The notes beneath the pieces are model-generated. The model was not told the DNA's origin. It saw only the letters and a list, made by a program, of their open reading frames with translations, and did no database searches. The translations under genes were made by a program, and so were the position numbers. Below are positions 48,895 through 49,883 of a stretch of DNA of 49,883 bases, one piece after another. The stretch is from Oscillospiraceae bacterium (GTDB lineage: Bacteria; Bacillota; Clostridia; Oscillospirales; Acutalibacteraceae). Position 1 is the stretch's first letter, and each line of letters begins with the position of its first letter. The stretch lies in NCBI GenBank assembly GCA_015065425.1, contig SVQH01000020.1, positions 1 to 49,883 on the forward strand. The letters run 5' to 3'.

Positions 48895-49320
48895 ATGTTG
48901 AATTCAATTATTATTATGGGCAGACTTACAGCAGATCCTGAACTTCGCACGACAGCTTCCGGTTTGTCAGTAACTTCTTTTTCTGTTGCTGTTGACAGAA
49001 ATTATGTCAGAGCAGGTGAGGAAAAGAAAACTGATTTCCTTAATGTTGTTGCTTGGCGTCAGCAGGCTGATTTTGTAACAAAGTATTTCCGTAAAGGATC
49101 TATGATTGCTGTCCAGGGGTCTCTTCAGACCCGTAATTATGAGGATAAGAACGGAAATAAGCGTGTTGCTTATGATATTGTTGCCGAGCAGGTAAGCTTC
49201 TGTGGTTCAAAAGCTGAAAGCGGTACTTACAATAATGATTCTGGAAATGTTTCATCTTACAACAATTCTACTGCGGATGATTTTTCCACAGTTGTTGATG
49301 ATGACGATTTACCGTTCTGA
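48895..49320 (+). CDS. ssb: Single-stranded DNA-binding protein
   Basis: 141-aa OB-fold [49 protein letters not shown] and [21 protein letters not shown] are visible, followed by a flexible tail ending DDDDLPF, the acidic tip that recruits repair proteins. 12 nt after rpsF, with AAGGAG upstream. Confidence 0.96.
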   Translation: MLNSIIIMGRLTADPELRTTASGLSVTSFSVAVDRNYVRAGEEKKTDFLNVVAWRQQADFVTKYFRKGSMIAVQGSLQTRNYEDKNGNKRVAYDIVAEQVSFCGSKAESGTYNNDSGNVSSYNNSTADDFSTVVDDDDLPF

Positions 49321-49352
49321 TTCTCTTAAAATTATTTAAGGAGGATATTAAT

Positions 49353-49610
49353 ATGGCTTTCGAAAAGAAAGATGCTAAGGGCGGTCGCCCCATGAACAGA
49401 AAGAGCCGTAAAAAGGTTTGTACTTTCTGCGTAGAGAAGTCTGAATTTATCGATTATAAAGATACTCAGAAACTTCGTCGTTTTATTTCTGAAAGAGCAA
49501 AGATTTTACCTCGTAGAGTTACAGGTACTTGTGCTGCTCACCAGAGAGAACTTACAGTTGCTATCAAGCGTGCTCGTCATCTTGCATTGCTTCCTTATAT
49601 CAGCGACTAA
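49353..49610 (+). CDS. rpsR: Ribosomal protein bS18 (zinc-type)
   Basis: 85-aa bS18. Core [21 protein letters not shown] and [25 protein letters not shown] are nearly invariant. C23-x2-C26 (VCTFCVEK) plus the later TGTCAAH suggest the C+ zinc-binding form rather than the zinc-free paralog. Preceded by AAGGAGG, 32 nt after ssb. Last gene of the operon; rplI does not follow. Confidence 0.96.
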   Translation: MAFEKKDAKGGRPMNRKSRKKVCTFCVEKSEFIDYKDTQKLRRFISERAKILPRRVTGTCAAHQRELTVAIKRARHLALLPYISD

Positions 49611-49623
49611 TAAAGAAAATTTT

Positions 49624-49649
49624 CCGCATCTTCGGATGCGGATTTTTTT
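49624..49649 (+). terminator. Terminator of rpsF-ssb-rpsR
   Basis: CCGCATC-TTCG-GATGCGG (49624-49641), a UUCG-capped 7-bp stem, followed by seven T. Confidence 0.9.
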
Positions 49650-49685
49650 GTTTTAACCGGAAACAGTTAGTTTTACTATTTGATT

Positions 49686-49732
49686 AATAAGTAATTGACG
49701 ATAAAATATAAAGTCAATTACTTATTTTTTTT
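49686..49732 (+). terminator. Second hairpin with U-tract downstream of rpsR
   Basis: A 14-bp perfect stem, AATAAGTAATTGAC (49686-49699) with GTCAATTACTTATT (49713-49726), followed by a T-run. It lies 76 nt past rpsR with no gene between, so it is a back-up terminator or remnant. Confidence 0.55.
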
Positions 49733-49796
49733 GTATTGCATTATATCAAAAATAAACAAAATTGCAGTAGAATGTTGAATAAAACTGGTCGCAATG

Positions 49797-49878
49797 CGGT
49801 TGCGGACGGTTGCGGACAGGAAAAAAGCGGAAATGCAAACTAAAGTGTACGGCAAAAAAAGGGAATGCAAACTGAAGT
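49797..49878. repeat. Short tandem and direct repeats at the window edge
   Basis: CGGTTGCGGA occurs twice in tandem (49797-49806, 49807-49816). AATGCAAACT(A/G)AAGT occurs at 49832-49846 and 49864-49878, 32 bp apart, with a poly-A stretch between. Local base composition is richer in G+C than the preceding intergenic. No gene is visible from 49611 to the end. It could be the edge of a repeat family or mobile element continuing outside the window. Confidence 0.5.
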
Positions 49879-49883
49879 TGGTG

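Noticed and set aside
49797-49878. CRISPR array interpretation of the edge repeats
   Set aside because: Only two copies of each motif, of 10 and 15 bp, without uniform spacers or cas genes.

Overview
The window looks like chromosomal DNA of an anaerobic, low-to-medium GC member of the Clostridia, most like gut Oscillospiraceae/Ruminococcaceae. Three things point there: a SCIFF peptide with its radical-SAM maturase (a near-universal clostridial marker), ferredoxin-dependent indolepyruvate oxidoreductase, and many glycan-active enzymes with Gram-positive signal peptides, strong GGAGG ribosome sites and U-tailed terminators. No phage, insertion sequence, CRISPR array, tRNA or rRNA was seen. About 36 protein genes are packed tightly, plus one 48-codon gene.

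Layout. (1) 26-5707, minus: hotdog thioesterase, AMP-forming acyl-CoA ligase, iorA, iorB and a class I aminotransferase, an aryl-acid/aromatic amino acid module. (2) 5843-9576: two OmpR-type two-component systems facing each other across a shared terminator. (3) 9687-13104, minus: glycoside hydrolase family 3 beta-glucosidase and a membrane-anchored glycerophosphodiesterase. (4) 13263-16513, plus: SCIFF precursor, attenuator hairpin, SCIFF maturase, an Orn/Lys/Arg-decarboxylase-family protein and a Dabb protein. (5) 16558-23242, minus: BlaR1-like sensor with a giant ectodomain and BlaI-like repressor with two operator palindromes, an MntP-type manganese exporter, and an ECF sigma/anti-sigma/membrane-protein operon. 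(6) 23349-31335, minus: six-gene operon with sialate O-acetylesterase-like protein, NudC, TIM-barrel isomerase, D-2-hydroxyacid dehydrogenase, an unknown membrane-anchored 704-residue protein and GH130. (7) 31524-37266, plus: GNAT, a plant-GH3-like adenylating enzyme, an MFS transporter and a TIM-barrel glycosidase-like protein. (8) 37367-42675, minus: GtrA followed by three tandem neutral-ceramidase-fold proteins. (9) 42800-45417: two convergent sialidase-fold proteins. (10) 45594-48454, plus: secreted lipase-like hydrolase and metallophosphoesterase. (11) 48604-49610, plus: the conserved rpsF-ssb-rpsR operon, then a short repeat-rich end.

How it fits together. The theme is use of host or dietary glycans and lipids (GH3, GH130, sialidases, acetylesterase, ceramidase-like and lipase-like proteins), with many surface-sensing regulators (two TCSs, BlaR/BlaI, ECF). 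The aryl-acid module may either degrade aromatic amino acids to arylacetates or, because the ligase is AMP-forming, rebuild them from scavenged arylacetates. The most unusual items are the triple ceramidase-fold cluster, which keeps the zinc-ligand pattern but lacks the classic GDVSPN nucleophile motif; the SCIFF locus with a seventh cysteine and linked decarboxylase; the unknown 704-residue protein; and several exact operator-like repeats.
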